64,000 nt of DNA, taken from positions 1-64,000 of the forward strand of contig JANBVI010000057.1 of NCBI GenBank assembly GCA_024239075.1, written 5' to 3'. The notes below the pieces were generated by a model. That model was not told the origin of the DNA and searched no databases. It worked only from the letters and a program-made list of their open reading frames with translations. Position numbers and translations under genes: made by a program. This DNA is from Fischerella sp. CENA71 (lineage in GTDB: Bacteria > Cyanobacteriota > Cyanobacteriia > Cyanobacteriales > Nostocaceae). Below are positions 36,372-46,024 of this stretch, piece after piece (position 1 is the stretch's first letter; every line of letters starts with the position of its first letter).

Positions 36372-38213
36372 ATGACTATAACACAGTTAAATAACCGCTA
36401 TAAAGTTATCGAAGTACTTGCTGCTGGTGGGTTTGGCGAAACCTTTTTAGCAGAAGATACCCATATGCCTTCTCGACGTCGCTGCGTAATTAAGCAACTC
36501 AAACCAGTGACAAATGACCCACAAACCTACAAAATGATTCAACAACGGTTTGAACGGGAAGCTGCTACTTTGGAGTTTTTGGGTGAAGGTAGTGACCAAA
36601 TACCCAAACTCTACGCTTATTTTTCTGAACACGGACAATTTTATCTTGTCCAAGAATGGATTCAAGGTCAAACCTTAACAAACCTTGTCGAAGCCCAAGG
36701 GCCAATCAGTGAAAATACAGTCAGAGAAATATTATTAAATCTTTTATCAGTCTTAAATTATGTCCATAGTAAAGGCATAATTCATCGGGATATCAAGCCT
36801 GATAATATTATTCTTCGTATTACCAATAATCAGCCTGTATTAATTGATTTTGGTGCAGTCAAAGAAACGATACGTTCGATCGCTGCTACACCAGGTTATC
36901 TAACTCAATCTTTGGTGATTGGCACACCGGGTTATATGCCTAGCGAACAAGCCATAGGCCGCCCAGTCTATAGTACTGATATCTATAGCTTGGGTTTGAC
37001 AGCAATTTATCTGTTGACAGGTAAGCCGCCACACGAGTTACCAACTAACCAACAAACAGGGGAGGTAATGTGGCAGGATTTTGCTCCTGGGATATCCCCA
37101 GAATTCGCAATGATCCTCAAACAAGCAACTCAGCCTCAAGCGAGCGATCGCTACTCGACTGCTAGCAAAATGTTACATGCTTTGCAATCTGCAAATACTC
37201 TTCCCCCAAAACCATCATATTCAACAACTCAATCCACAGTTGCCCTATCCCCTGCGGTTGCACATACACAAGCAACCCAGCCTTTCGCTTCTGCACAAAA
37301 ATCGGCTTTTATTCCTGCGTCTTCCAGCTTTAGTAATTGGCAAAAACCTGCGGTGATTTTTGGCAGTTTGGCTTTCGGTGGTTTGATTGCTGGGATCGCG
37401 ATCGCGAATATGACTCGCCAACCACAACTAGAAGCAACTGTTGATACAACTCCCACAACAGAAACTACACAAGCACCCACCGCTACAAATCCAACTTCTA
37501 CACCATCATCTGTAGTTCCCACCACTGAACCTGCCGATACGCCTGTTGCTACTCAGTCTCCTTTAATACCTGATTCTTCACAGCAACCAGAAGCTTCTAC
37601 TCCTACTACACCCCCAGTTGTATCTGCACCGCAGCAACAACCATCCACAGTCACACCCGTTACACCAACAGCATCGCCAGAAGATTCTCAAACCGCAGCA
37701 GTCCCCACGCCAGAACAGCAACAAACTGCTGAAAATCCTACTCCTGAGACACCAACAGCACCCCCACCGCAGGAAAATCCACCAAAAGTTGCTACTGCAC
37801 CTACTAGTAATATAAGTGTTCCTGCTTATCCTACAGGTACTTCGGAAAATACTGTAAAATCCTCACTAGGAAAACCCGTTAAAGTTTCTAGAGGTTTATG
37901 GAACACCCGCGCTTATCTTTATCGCTTACATCCAAATCAGGTCGATCTTGGTTATTTATTTGACCGTAAATCAGGAGCGTTACGGCAAACAGAAGTATCC
38001 TTTGCTCAATCTGTTTCACCCCAGGTGATGCAATCAACTTTGCAAGGAATGCTGGGAGGAAATGCTTCTGGTGAAATTAATCAAGCACTGCAACGAGTCT
38101 ATCAGCGTCAAATTAACCAATACTCTTTTAATGCTGGAGGAGTAAAAGGTGTGATTCAACGCAACTCAGAAGATCAAATTTATATTGGCGTTTGGGATGC
38201 AGATTTGCATTAA
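36372..38213 (+). CDS. Ser/Thr protein kinase with membrane span and C-terminal sensor-like domain (copy 1)
   Basis: About 613 residues from the ATG at 36372, chosen because it aligns with the start of the downstream paralogue. Kinase domain (residues about 10-275): AAGGFGETFLAED (glycine loop), CVIKQLKP (ATP Lys), HRDIKPDNIIL (His138-Asp140), DFGAVKET, GTPGYMPSEQ. A membrane helix follows at about 320-340 (AVIFGSLAFGGLIAGIAIA), then a Pro/Thr-rich linker of about 135 residues, then a domain of about 120 residues (YPTGTSENTVKSSLGKPVKV ... IYIGVWDADLH) that should lie outside the membrane. Such kinases are common in filamentous cyanobacteria. A tight terminator follows. Confidence 0.9.
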   Translation: MTITQLNNRYKVIEVLAAGGFGETFLAEDTHMPSRRRCVIKQLKPVTNDPQTYKMIQQRFEREAATLEFLGEGSDQIPKLYAYFSEHGQFYLVQEWIQGQTLTNLVEAQGPISENTVREILLNLLSVLNYVHSKGIIHRDIKPDNIILRITNNQPVLIDFGAVKETIRSIAATPGYLTQSLVIGTPGYMPSEQAIGRPVYSTDIYSLGLTAIYLLTGKPPHELPTNQQTGEVMWQDFAPGISPEFAMILKQATQPQASDRYSTASKMLHALQSANTLPPKPSYSTTQSTVALSPAVAHTQATQPFASAQKSAFIPASSSFSNWQKPAVIFGSLAFGGLIAGIAIANMTRQPQLEATVDTTPTTETTQAPTATNPTSTPSSVVPTTEPADTPVATQSPLIPDSSQQPEASTPTTPPVVSAPQQQPSTVTPVTPTASPEDSQTAAVPTPEQQQTAENPTPETPTAPPPQENPPKVATAPTSNISVPAYPTGTSENTVKSSLGKPVKVSRGLWNTRAYLYRLHPNQVDLGYLFDRKSGALRQTEVSFAQSVSPQVMQSTLQGMLGGNASGEINQALQRVYQRQINQYSFNAGGVKGVIQRNSEDQIYIGVWDADLH

Positions 38214-38214
38214 A

Positions 38215-38238
38215 AAAAGCCCGCTTTTGCGGGCTTTT
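38215..38238 (+). terminator. Rho-independent terminator after kinase 1
   Basis: AAAAGCCCGC-TTTT-GCGGGCTTTT: a perfect 10-bp stem with a 4-base loop, beginning two bases after the kinase stop codon. The GC core and flanking A and T runs make it a strong terminator on either strand. It separates transcription of the two kinases. Confidence 0.92.
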
Positions 38239-38477
38239 AAAGTCAATAATTTGATAGCAATAATTAATTTTGCTTAAATATATTCTAAGAATATATATTC
38301 TAACAGCATAAAACTTATATTCCTAAATCTAGCTAATTATATAATTCACAAAATACACAATATATATTTTCTTTTCTATACTTTTTATTTCTTTGTCAGG
38401 AAGCTTTACCTCTAGGTATTTAGTCTACAGTTGAAAAGGGCAAGCCGGAGGAGTTTAACAAAAGCTTTTAAAGGATC

Positions 38478-40271
38478 ATGACAACGACGCTGTTGAACAA
38501 TCGCTATCAAGTGATCCAGGTGCTGGCTGTTGGTGGCTTTAGCGAAACCTTTTTGGCAGAAGACACCTATTTGCCTTCTCGTCGTCGTTGTGTGATTAAA
38601 CAACTAAAACCGATCGCAAATGACCCAAATATTTATCAGAAAATTCAACGACGCTTTGAACGGGAGGCGATTACCTTAGAGCTTTTAGGGGAAGGTAGTA
38701 ATCAAATCCCTAAACTCTATGCTTACTTTTGCGAAAACGGTCAGTTTTACCTAGTTCAAGAATGGATTCAAGGTCAAACTCTGTCAAATACAATTAGAAC
38801 TCAAGGTTCATTGGGTGAAACAGCAGTCAGAGAAATTTTGTTGAGTCTGCTGTCAGTTTTGGATTATGTTCACAGCAAAGGCATTATCCACCGTGATATC
38901 AAGCCAGATAATATTATTCTCGACTCGTCTAATCACAAGCCTGTATTAATTGATTTTGGTGCAGTCAAGGAAACAATACGAACAGTAGTGAATTCTCCGG
39001 GATACACAACTCAATCGCTGGTGATGGGTACGCCTGGTTATATGCCTAGTGAGCAATTTACAGGACGCGCAGTTTACGCCACTGACATTTATAGCTTAGG
39101 ATTAACAGCAATTTATCTATTGAGTGGTAAACACCCGCGACAGTTGCAAACTGAGCCACGAACAGGAGAAATACTTTGGCAGCATTATGTTCCTGGGGTA
39201 TCACCACAATTAGCAATGATCATTAGTCGCGCCATTAAACCCCAAGCAGGCGATCGCTATACTACTGCAAGCCAAATGCTACATGCTTTGCAATCGGCTG
39301 CTAATTCCCAGCAATTACTTATTAGCTCTTCTATACCAACGACTACCACTCAATCCACAGTCTCTAAAGATATCACTACTGTTACATCTACATCTGTAAA
39401 AACTCAGTTATTATCTTCTAATTCCAGCGCTCCAGCTACCCTTACCTATCCAATTTCTAGAAACTGGCAAAAGCCAACTTGGATTATTGGGAGCTTGGTT
39501 GTAGCAGGCTTAATTGGTACAGTAGCGATGATTGGTATTACCCACAAGCCAGAGTCTTTAGACTCAGCAACATCAACACCTACACCAATCTCAAAATCTG
39601 ATTCAAAATCTGAAACCACAAATCCTACAAACTCGCCAGAACCTAGAGATTCTACTGTTAAACATAATACACCTGTGGTTTCGCGATCGTCGCCAAAGCA
39701 GCCTGTTTCCTCGCCTTCTCCCTTCTCAGTTGTACCTACGCCATCAGAGCCTGAAGATACTCTTAATACTCCTGTGGTTTCTCAACCAGAAAACGGCAGG
39801 TCTCGTAATCAATCACCTAAGACTACCAATAAACGCAAAGTTCCGGGGTTCCCTACAGGTACACCAAGAAAAACTGTACAAGCAACCCTTGGTAAGCCAA
39901 ATCAAGATGCAAGAGGCGTTTGGGGTAATACTCGTGCTGTCAGTTACATCTTAGTGCCAAATCAAATTCAGCTTGGCTACTTATTTGACGGCGATTCTGG
40001 AAAAATTCGACAAACTGAGATCGCTTTTGCCCAATCTGTAGATATTCAGCTAATACTAACAACCTTTGAAGAAATGTTAGGCGGTAAATTAACTGAAGAA
40101 ATTAAGCAGGGACTACTGCAAGTTTTACAGCGACGCTTGGATCATTTCCGCTTTAGCGCAGGTTCCCTCAAAGGTCAGATTGTGCGTCAAAATTGTGGTC
40201 TGATTTATATCAGTATATGGGATGCCGATTTACATGATTTTGTAAATCCTAGTGATGCTAAAAACTGTTAA
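38478..40271 (+). CDS. Ser/Thr protein kinase with membrane span and C-terminal sensor-like domain (copy 2)
   Basis: 597 residues, a tandem paralogue of the kinase just upstream with the same layout. Kinase domain: AVGGFSETFLAED (glycine loop with Ser in place of the second Gly), CVIKQLKP, HRDIKPDNIIL (His138-Asp140), DFGAVKET, GTPGYMPSEQF. A membrane helix lies at about 335-355 (WIIGSLVVAGLIGTVAMIG), then a Ser/Pro/Thr-rich linker and the same C-terminal domain (FPTGTPRKTVQATLGKPNQ ... IYISIWDADLH). The linkers differ much more than the domains at either end. It ends at the bidirectional terminator shared with rplL. Confidence 0.9.
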   Translation: MTTTLLNNRYQVIQVLAVGGFSETFLAEDTYLPSRRRCVIKQLKPIANDPNIYQKIQRRFEREAITLELLGEGSNQIPKLYAYFCENGQFYLVQEWIQGQTLSNTIRTQGSLGETAVREILLSLLSVLDYVHSKGIIHRDIKPDNIILDSSNHKPVLIDFGAVKETIRTVVNSPGYTTQSLVMGTPGYMPSEQFTGRAVYATDIYSLGLTAIYLLSGKHPRQLQTEPRTGEILWQHYVPGVSPQLAMIISRAIKPQAGDRYTTASQMLHALQSAANSQQLLISSSIPTTTTQSTVSKDITTVTSTSVKTQLLSSNSSAPATLTYPISRNWQKPTWIIGSLVVAGLIGTVAMIGITHKPESLDSATSTPTPISKSDSKSETTNPTNSPEPRDSTVKHNTPVVSRSSPKQPVSSPSPFSVVPTPSEPEDTLNTPVVSQPENGRSRNQSPKTTNKRKVPGFPTGTPRKTVQATLGKPNQDARGVWGNTRAVSYILVPNQIQLGYLFDGDSGKIRQTEIAFAQSVDIQLILTTFEEMLGGKLTEEIKQGLLQVLQRRLDHFRFSAGSLKGQIVRQNCGLIYISIWDADLHDFVNPSDAKNC

Positions 40272-40275
40272 AAAA

Positions 40276-40294
40276 GGAGCCTGTATTAGGCTCC
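40276..40294. terminator. Bidirectional terminator between kinase 2 and rplL
   Basis: GGAGCCT-GTATT-AGGCTCC, 7-bp stem. On the minus strand the hairpin is followed by TTTTTT, which makes it a good terminator for the rpl operon. On the plus strand the trailing CCTTGAAATTT is weaker. Confidence 0.85.
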
Positions 40295-40354
40295 CTTGAA
40301 ATTTGGAATTGGCAATTAATTTATAGGATAATGCCGAATTCCAATTAGTAATAA

Positions 40355-40750
40355 CTACTTCACAGTGACTTTACCGCCAGCTTCTTCGATGCGTTTCTTA
40401 GCATCTTCAGCTGCTTCCTTGGGCATACCTTCTTTAATTGCCTTAGGTGCAGATTCTACTAAGTCTTTTGCTTCTTTGAGACCTAAACCAGTCAATTCAC
40501 GTACAACCTTAAGGATAGCAATCTTCTTATCAGCTGGAACATCTTCGAGAATCACGTCAAATTCGGTCTTCTCTTCTACGGGTTCAGCAGCAGCAGCCGC
40601 CGCACCAGGAGCAGCCATCATCATCATGCCACCAGCAGGCGCAGCAGCACTCACACCGAAAGCATCTTCAATTTGCTTCACTAACTCAGCAGCTTCTAGC
40701 AAACTTAGGGTTTTTAATTTTTCCAAAATTTCATCGGTTGCAGCAGACAT
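40355..40750 (-). CDS. rplL: 50S ribosomal protein L7/L12
   Basis: 131 residues. N-terminal dimerisation helices ([20 protein letters not shown]), an Ala/Gly/Met-rich hinge ([20 protein letters not shown]) and the C-terminal factor-binding domain with [20 protein letters not shown] and [20 protein letters not shown]. It forms the multi-copy ribosomal stalk that recruits elongation-factor GTPases. Last gene of the nusG-rplKAJL block, about 80 bp after rplJ. Confidence 0.98.
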   Translation of the reverse strand: MSAATDEILEKLKTLSLLEAAELVKQIEDAFGVSAAAPAGGMMMMAAPGAAAAAAEPVEEKTEFDVILEDVPADKKIAILKVVRELTGLGLKEAKDLVESAPKAIKEGMPKEAAEDAKKRIEEAGGKVTVK

Positions 40751-40833
40751 TGATATAACTCCTGTAATTTAAATTTGTTGATGGTTGGCAGATAATCATT
40801 AGTTGATGGTTAATTGGAGTAAATAACTAACAA

Positions 40834-41379
40834 CTAACCACTAACTTCTTCGCCACCGTTTTCTTTATCGGCATAGGCCTGCAAAGCACGAGCCAGCGAA
40901 CTGGGAACCTCGTTGATACCAACAGCAACTTTGGTAGCCAAGGCGTTGATTGCTCCGGCAATTTGTGCCATGAGTTGCTCTTTGGATGGTAAATCGCCTA
41001 GCGCCTTAACATCCGATTCTTTTAGCAGGCGACCTTCCATAACGCCACCACGCATTTCTGTCTTTTTGGTGGCTTTTTGGAAATCTTGATAAGCCTTAAT
41101 TGCAGCAGAGAAATCCTCTTGAACCAATAAAAAAGCAGAGGAACCTTTGAGCAATTCTGATAGAGGTTGCCATTTTTCATCATCTTGAATGGCAATCCCC
41201 ATCAGGGTATTTTTTGTTACCTTACATGTTGTTCCTGTGGGACGCAGCCGCCGCCGCAGGTCTGTAATTTCGGCAACTGTTAGCCCTTGATAATCAATCA
41301 CAAGTGCTAATTGCGACTGACTCAAAGTTTCTTTGAGTTCAGCAACAATCTCTTGTTTGTCTTCTATGGTTCTACCCAT
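40834..41379 (-). CDS. rplJ: 50S ribosomal protein L10
   Basis: 181 residues. Seen: [66 protein letters not shown] and the C-terminal helix that carries L7/L12 dimers ([28 protein letters not shown]). L10 anchors the stalk to 23S rRNA and represses its own operon by binding the leader RNA upstream. A GGAGGT ribosome site lies about 10 bases before the start. Confidence 0.97.
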   Translation of the reverse strand: MGRTIEDKQEIVAELKETLSQSQLALVIDYQGLTVAEITDLRRRLRPTGTTCKVTKNTLMGIAIQDDEKWQPLSELLKGSSAFLLVQEDFSAAIKAYQDFQKATKKTEMRGGVMEGRLLKESDVKALGDLPSKEQLMAQIAGAINALATKVAVGINEVPSSLARALQAYADKENGGEEVSG

Positions 41380-41396
41380 ATTTGTTTCACCTCCTT

Positions 41397-41640
41397 GAAA
41401 GGATTTGTTGTTAGTGGTTAAATAATTGGTTTTTTCGCACTAATCACTATCTACTAACCAACAACGAAAACAATAAACCCCAGCTGCAAAAGCCGGGGTT
41501 TTGGTTGAAAGGTAGATTTGAAACCACCCTTCTCCTGATGCCAGAACTACCACACCAAAGAAGGATGGAACTTCAAGCAATTTGGATCAAACCTCGGCAG
41601 GAAATTAAGCCAACGGCGCCTGCTGTCTACGGCTTTGTTA
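41397..41640 (-). promoter_or_regulatory. L10 leader RNA with transcription attenuator
   Basis: The spacer between rplA and rplJ, read on the minus strand, matches the layout of the ribosomal L10 leader: a structured stretch (from about 41640 to 41510) followed by the hairpin AACCCCGGCT...AGCTGGGGTT (about 41475-41502) and TTTATTGTTTT. L10, alone or with L7/L12, is known to bind such leaders and lower stalk-protein synthesis. The segment nearest rplJ is repeat-like (GTTAGTGGTTA). Confidence 0.8.
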
Positions 41641-41739
41641 TTTAATTTTGTTGTTGGTCATTGGTCAAGTGTCATTGGTCATTTGTTAATAGTTACTATT
41701 TATTACAAATGACGTAGGACAAATGACAAATGACAAATT

Positions 41740-42453
41740 TTATGCTGCTTCAGATTTCAGGTCGCGTAAGGCGGTGATATCGATTTTAATTGATGGTCCC
41801 ATTGTGGCAGAGACATACATTGTGCGCCAATAACGACCCTTAGCTCCTGAAGGACGGTTGCGGTCAATTGTTTCTTGTAAGGCCTTCAAGTTTACCAGTA
41901 AATCTTCTGGTGAAAATGACGCCTTACCAAACATAACATGAACAATACCTGTACGATCAGCACGAAATTCTAGTTTACCTGCTTTGAATTCTGCGATCGC
42001 ACTTGCCAGGTCAAATGTTACTGTACCACCTTTAGGCGAGGGCATCAAACCACGTGGACCAAGCAATTTACCAAGCTTCGCTACCTGTGGCATAACATCA
42101 GGTGTGGCGATCAACTTGTCAAAGTCCATCATTCCTTTTTGAATTTCTTCTATCAGTTCTTCTGAACCGACAATATCAGCACCTGCGTTGGTTGCTTCTG
42201 TGACTTTTTCACCTCTGGCGATTACTGCAACTCGTACTTCTTGTCCTGTACCTTTGGGCAGTACAACCGTTGTCCGCAGTTGTTGATCTGTATATTTCGG
42301 ATCAATTCCTAAACGAATATGTGCTTCTGCTGCTTCGGGAAATTTTGCTGTTGCTGTCTCTTTTAAAAGACTTAAAGCATCCAAGGGAGCATACTCCCTA
42401 TCTTCCACTTTTTCTAATAGCGCCTGTAAACGACGCGATACTCTTTTTGTCAT
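41740..42453 (-). CDS. rplA: 50S ribosomal protein L1
   Basis: 237 residues. Seen: [80 protein letters not shown] (23S rRNA-binding region) and [18 protein letters not shown]1 forms the mobile E-site stalk that helps release deacylated tRNA and in many bacteria represses the L11 operon. About 145 bp of partly repetitive sequence separates it from rplK. Confidence 0.98.
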   Translation of the reverse strand: MTKRVSRRLQALLEKVEDREYAPLDALSLLKETATAKFPEAAEAHIRLGIDPKYTDQQLRTTVVLPKGTGQEVRVAVIARGEKVTEATNAGADIVGSEELIEEIQKGMMDFDKLIATPDVMPQVAKLGKLLGPRGLMPSPKGGTVTFDLASAIAEFKAGKLEFRADRTGIVHVMFGKASFSPEDLLVNLKALQETIDRNRPSGAKGRYWRTMYVSATMGPSIKIDITALRDLKSEAA

Positions 42454-42598
42454 TTTTCTCTCCTGGGGTCGTTAGCGAGGTTAATTCTCTCCCCCAAAAC
42501 AATTTTGGATTTTAGACTTCGTCGTGAGCGCTCAGTCGAACGATTTTGGATTTTGGATTTTGTCTTGAGTCTGTTGACTTTTGACACTTGACTAATGA

Positions 42599-43024
42599 CT
42601 AATCTGTGACAGTCACACCCATATTTTTGGCAGTGCCTGCAATGATCTTCATTGCTGCTTCAATATCATTAGCGTTGAGATCAGGCATTTTTGTTTGGGC
42701 TATTTGCCTCAGCTGCTCCTGTGTAATTGAACCAACTTGCCTTTTGTTGGGTTCGCTAGAGCCTTTGTCAATTTTTGCGGCTTTGGTAATCAATACCGAT
42801 GCGGGTGGAGTCTTGAGTACAAAGGTGAAACTCCGGTCTTCATATACCGAAATTTCTACTGGTATGACCGTCCCAGCTTGATCTGCTGTTTTGGCGTTGT
42901 ACTCTTTGCAAAACATCATGATATTAACGCCATGCTGACCCAAGGCGGGTCCAACTGGCGGTGCTGGGTTGGCTTTCCCAGCATTCAGGGCCAATTTAAT
43001 GACCGCTACTACTTTTTTCGCCAT
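42599..43024 (-). CDS. rplK: 50S ribosomal protein L11
   Basis: 141 residues, standard length. Seen: [60 protein letters not shown] and the C-terminal rRNA-binding domain ([27 protein letters not shown]). L11 binds the GTPase-associated centre of 23S rRNA. The start is 6 bp after the nusG stop, so it is tightly coupled to nusG. Confidence 0.98.
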   Translation of the reverse strand: MAKKVVAVIKLALNAGKANPAPPVGPALGQHGVNIMMFCKEYNAKTADQAGTVIPVEISVYEDRSFTFVLKTPPASVLITKAAKIDKGSSEPNKRQVGSITQEQLRQIAQTKMPDLNANDIEAAMKIIAGTAKNMGVTVTD

Positions 43025-43030
43025 TTGTGA

Positions 43031-43669
43031 TTAGCTCTGTTTTTGAACCTGATTAAATTCCAATTCTACTGGTGTATCTCGTCCAAATATCGACAGCAAG
43101 GCTTTGAGTTTACTCCGCTCTGGACTTACCTCTATGACCTCACCTTCAAAATCTTTAAACGGACCAGTAAGCACGACTATCTTATCACCAGTAGCCATGT
43201 CAATTTTAACAATTGGCTCTTGTTCGGTGGTCTGTTTGAAGATTCTTTCTACTTCTGTATGACTTAGTGGCATTGGTTTAACGTGACCACGACCTTTACC
43301 GGTACCACGCCTTTGTTCTGCTCCCACAAAGTTAATCACATGGGAGGTGTTTCGCACCACTTGCCAGGTGTCATCATCCATGAACATTTTCACCAGTACA
43401 TAACCAGGGAATACTTTTTCCTCGGTGTGCTGACGGCTACCATCCTTGCGGATTTTCACTGCTGGTGTATGCGGGATCTCCACCCGAATAATTTTTTCAG
43501 CTACATCAAAGGTTTGGATGCGCTGTTCTAGATTTGTCTTAACACGCTTTTCACAGCCAGAGGCTACTTGTACTGCATACCAGCGGGCTTCTTGCTGTTT
43601 TCCCGCAGGTTCTAAGTTCTCATCTGACTGCAAAGCCAAATTGTGACCTTCGTCTGTTGCAGAAGTCAT
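43031..43669 (-). CDS. nusG: Transcription antitermination factor NusG
   Basis: 212 residues from the ATG at 43669. The frame is open to 43693, but the ATG overlaps the secE stop as ATGA, the classic coupling. Seen: ARWYAVQVASGCEKRVKTNL (NGN domain start), VFPGYVLVKMFMDDDTWQVV, NFVGAEQRRGTGKGRGHVKP, and the KOW domain GDKIVVLTGPFKDFEGEVIE. NusG binds RNA polymerase across the cleft and links it to the ribosome or Rho. About 25 residues ahead of the NGN domain are an N-terminal extension common in cyanobacteria. Confidence 0.97.
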   Translation of the reverse strand: MTSATDEGHNLALQSDENLEPAGKQQEARWYAVQVASGCEKRVKTNLEQRIQTFDVAEKIIRVEIPHTPAVKIRKDGSRQHTEEKVFPGYVLVKMFMDDDTWQVVRNTSHVINFVGAEQRRGTGKGRGHVKPMPLSHTEVERIFKQTTEQEPIVKIDMATGDKIVVLTGPFKDFEGEVIEVSPERSKLKALLSIFGRDTPVELEFNQVQKQS

Positions 43670-43890
43670 CCGAACACCTGTTGTGCTGCCCAAGTAAAGA
43701 ATTTATCGACCAAAAAAATTAAAGATGCGGAGAGTGAAACCATTAACAATACTGCTGCGGACTCACTCACCAGTTGCTTCCGACTGGGCCAAACTACTTT
43801 TTCAAACTCTTCTTTAGTTCCTTGAAAGAAGTTCCCAAAGCTGAAACCATTGCTAGTTTCTGGCATTTCTGCTTCATTTTTCTTGGCCAC
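43666..43890 (-). CDS. secE: Preprotein translocase subunit SecE
   Basis: 74 residues, the short single-span form. A soluble N-terminus ends in FFQGTKEEFEKVVWPSRKQL (amphipathic helix with the conserved VVWPSRxQ motif), followed by one membrane helix (SAAVLLMVSLSASLIFLVDKFF). SecE clamps SecY in the thylakoid and plasma membrane. The stop overlaps the nusG start by four bases. Confidence 0.96.
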   Translation of the reverse strand: MAKKNEAEMPETSNGFSFGNFFQGTKEEFEKVVWPSRKQLVSESAAVLLMVSLSASLIFLVDKFFTWAAQQVFG

Positions 43891-44084
43891 GGTCGCTTAC
43901 TCCCCCATTGCCTGATAGCTATTAACTGGTAGTTTTCTATTTATAACTGTACCTTATACCCAAACTAAGACAGCTTGAGGCTTGAAGCTACAAGTATAGA
44001 TTTAATTATACCCAAAATCAAATTTTAAGCACCGCTAGACATAATCGCGAGCATTTGTTTTGGGTTTATTTTTCTCAGTTACAG

Positions 44085-44157
44085 CGCGCCCTGGAGGACT
44101 TGAACCCCCGACATCAGGTTTTGGAGACCTGCGTTCTACCAACTGAACTAAGAGCGC
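44085..44157 (-). tRNA. trnW: tRNA-Trp (anticodon CCA)
   Basis: On the minus strand the sequence folds into a full cloverleaf. Acceptor stem GCGCTCT/AGGGCGC, D-loop AGTTCAGTTGGTAGAACG, anticodon arm CAGGT-CTCCAAA-ACCTG with CCA, T arm GGGGGTTCAAGTCCTCC, discriminator G. CCA is not encoded. It precedes secE, the common order in cyanobacteria and many other bacteria. Confidence 0.97.
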
Positions 44158-44305
44158 ATGTGCTGCTTTTGATTCAGCTATTGCGTTTGACTTTTACTAG
44201 TTTAACGCAATTTGGCATTTTTTGTTAACTTTTTTTGATCGGGGGACAAATCAGCGGCTGACGCCGCTTGATGGTTGAGTTTTCTCCCATATCTCAACTG
44301 ATCTA

Positions 44306-44668
44306 TCACAAAGGGCGGTCAAAGCGTTGCTTAATCCGGGTAGCCTTGCCGACACGATTGCGTAGATAGTAAAGCTTCGCACGCCGCACTCTACCGCGAC
44401 GTATAACTTTAATGCTGTCGATCCGAGGAGAGTGAAGTAGAAATACTCGCTCGACTCCAACACCTTGAAATACACGACGGACTGTAATGGTTTCATTAAT
44501 TCCGCCGTTCCGCTTAGAAATTACAACTCCTTCGTAGGGTTGTACGCGGTATTTGTCTCCTTCTTTAATTTTGACTCCGACTTTCACGGTGTCGCCGACA
44601 TATATATCGGGCAGATTAGATTTTAGTTGTTCCGCTTCGATCGAGCGGATAATCTCTTGAGCATTCAT
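44306..44668 (-). CDS. rplS: 50S ribosomal protein L19
   Basis: 120 residues from the ATG at 44668 (the frame opens at a TTG two codons earlier). Seen: [101 protein letters not shown]19 lies at the 30S-50S interface. It is separated from trnW by about 150 bp. Confidence 0.97.
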   Translation of the reverse strand: MNAQEIIRSIEAEQLKSNLPDIYVGDTVKVGVKIKEGDKYRVQPYEGVVISKRNGGINETITVRRVFQGVGVERVFLLHSPRIDSIKVIRRGRVRRAKLYYLRNRVGKATRIKQRFDRPL

Positions 44669-44674
44669 AGTCAA

Positions 44675-45000
44675 TTAAAAACTCACAATCATCCATAATA
44701 AATCTACTTTCGCTTTTGAGTCTAGTAAATTTTAATCGCAGGGGTGTGAGTGTTTCATGAAGAGACGAAGAGTCTGAAATTCAGATCGTTCAGCCTAAAT
44801 TTTTATCGATACCAACCAATCCTCCTACACCCTTACACCACGGACTTCCTTAGCCGGAGGAAACCTCCGGCTCCAGTCCTCCCTATACCCGTACACCCTT
44901 GTGATAGCAACAATCCAAAATCCAAAATCTTGTGAGAGGGTGACGTTTCCGGGACTTGTGTCGTCAAATATAAGATGACCTTGCTACAGGTGTGAGCGTT
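44675..45000. repeat. Spacer with perfect palindrome AGCCGGAGG-AAA-CCTCCGGCT (44852-44872)
   Basis: The palindrome has a 9-bp stem and a 3-base loop. A near copy with one base lost (TTAGCCGAGGAAACCTCCGGCTCC) lies at 4533-4552, in the same TCCTTAGCC...CTCC context, so this is a dispersed hairpin. CAATCCAAAATCCAAAATC follows near 44910. No ORF is supported; the rplS promoter (minus) and the glycosyltransferase promoter (plus) must be within. Confidence 0.65.
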
Positions 45001-45969
45001 ATGAAATTTAGTGTGGTCATCACGACCTACAACCGCTTAAACTTGCTCAAAAGAGCAATCAACTCTGCTTTGAACCAGACTATTGCTAGTGAAGTAGTTG
45101 TAGCTGATGATTGTTCTTCTGATGGTACGCAAGAGTATGTAAATAGCTTAATCAAAAAGTTGTCACAGAGTGGAGACTCACGCTTGATCTACCACCGCAA
45201 TCAGGTAAACTCTGGTCATTCAGCAACTGTAAATGCTGGTATTGCTAAAACTAGCGGTGAATGGATTAAGTTTTTAGATGATGATGACTATTTAGCTGTA
45301 AATTGTCTAGAAGAAATGGCAAGAGCGATCGCACTCCAACCTCAAGCAGCAATTTGTTCCTGTGTTGCTATTCAGGTAGATGAGAAAGAAGTTGAACTCT
45401 CTCGCACACCACAGGTAGGGCCTGGTTTAGCTTTTTATGTTCCCCAAGCTGATATTCACTATGGTATGTTGCTAGAACTTCTACCTTTTGGTACACCTGT
45501 ACAAGTAGCTTGTCGTCGCGATGCTTTTTTGCAAACAGGAGGTTGGGATTGTAAGTTTGATGTTAATTGTGATGATATTAATTCTTGGATTCATGTTGCC
45601 AAATTTGGAGATGCGATTTTTCTCAATCAATCCCTTGCTTACCGCACCATTTGGTCTGGTGCTTATAATCACAAGTTTTCTCCTTCTTGGCGCTTACATA
45701 CAAATATTTTAATTAAAGAAAAAATTTATGCTTTAGTTGATGAAATGCATCATTCTCACATTCCTCATCTTGAAGATATTAAAAAATATTTGAAATTACA
45801 TTGGTCTATAGTAGCTATTAAACAAAAAAAGTTCCATAATTTATTCAATATTATCTTTCCCTCTATCTTTTGTTGGAAAGCTTGGCAACTTTTGTTTCAG
45901 GCTGTTGCATTACGTCGTTTTCATTACCAAAACAATCATATTCGTAAATGCGTATTGATTGAGTTATGA
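45001..45969 (+). CDS. Family 2 glycosyltransferase (GT-A fold)
   Basis: 322 residues from the ATG at 45001 (the frame begins at a GTG three codons earlier). Seen: KFSVVITTYNRLNLLKRAIN, EVVVADDCSSDGTQEYVNSL, NSGHSATVNAGIAKTSGEWI, KFLDDDDYLAVNCLEEMARA (DxD), and in the acceptor half FDVNCDDINSWIHVAKFGDA. The last 60 residues are helical with an aromatic patch (IIFPSIFCWKAWQLLFQAVA) and may touch the membrane. It sits just ahead of a GT4 glycosyltransferase; the pair looks like part of a polysaccharide pathway. Confidence 0.88.
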   Translation: MKFSVVITTYNRLNLLKRAINSALNQTIASEVVVADDCSSDGTQEYVNSLIKKLSQSGDSRLIYHRNQVNSGHSATVNAGIAKTSGEWIKFLDDDDYLAVNCLEEMARAIALQPQAAICSCVAIQVDEKEVELSRTPQVGPGLAFYVPQADIHYGMLLELLPFGTPVQVACRRDAFLQTGGWDCKFDVNCDDINSWIHVAKFGDAIFLNQSLAYRTIWSGAYNHKFSPSWRLHTNILIKEKIYALVDEMHHSHIPHLEDIKKYLKLHWSIVAIKQKKFHNLFNIIFPSIFCWKAWQLLFQAVALRRFHYQNNHIRKCVLIEL

Positions 45970-46024
45970 TTTTTTGTCGCTACTAATGACCAATGACAAA
46001 TGGCAAATAACAAATAACAAAATT

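Noticed and set aside
37618-37815. His/Gln-rich plus-strand ORF inside kinase 1
   Set aside because: A frame shadow of the Pro/Thr-rich linker.
40365-40772. Plus-strand ORF opposite rplL
   Set aside because: A shadow of the highly biased rplL coding sequence; L7/L12 is certain on the minus strand.
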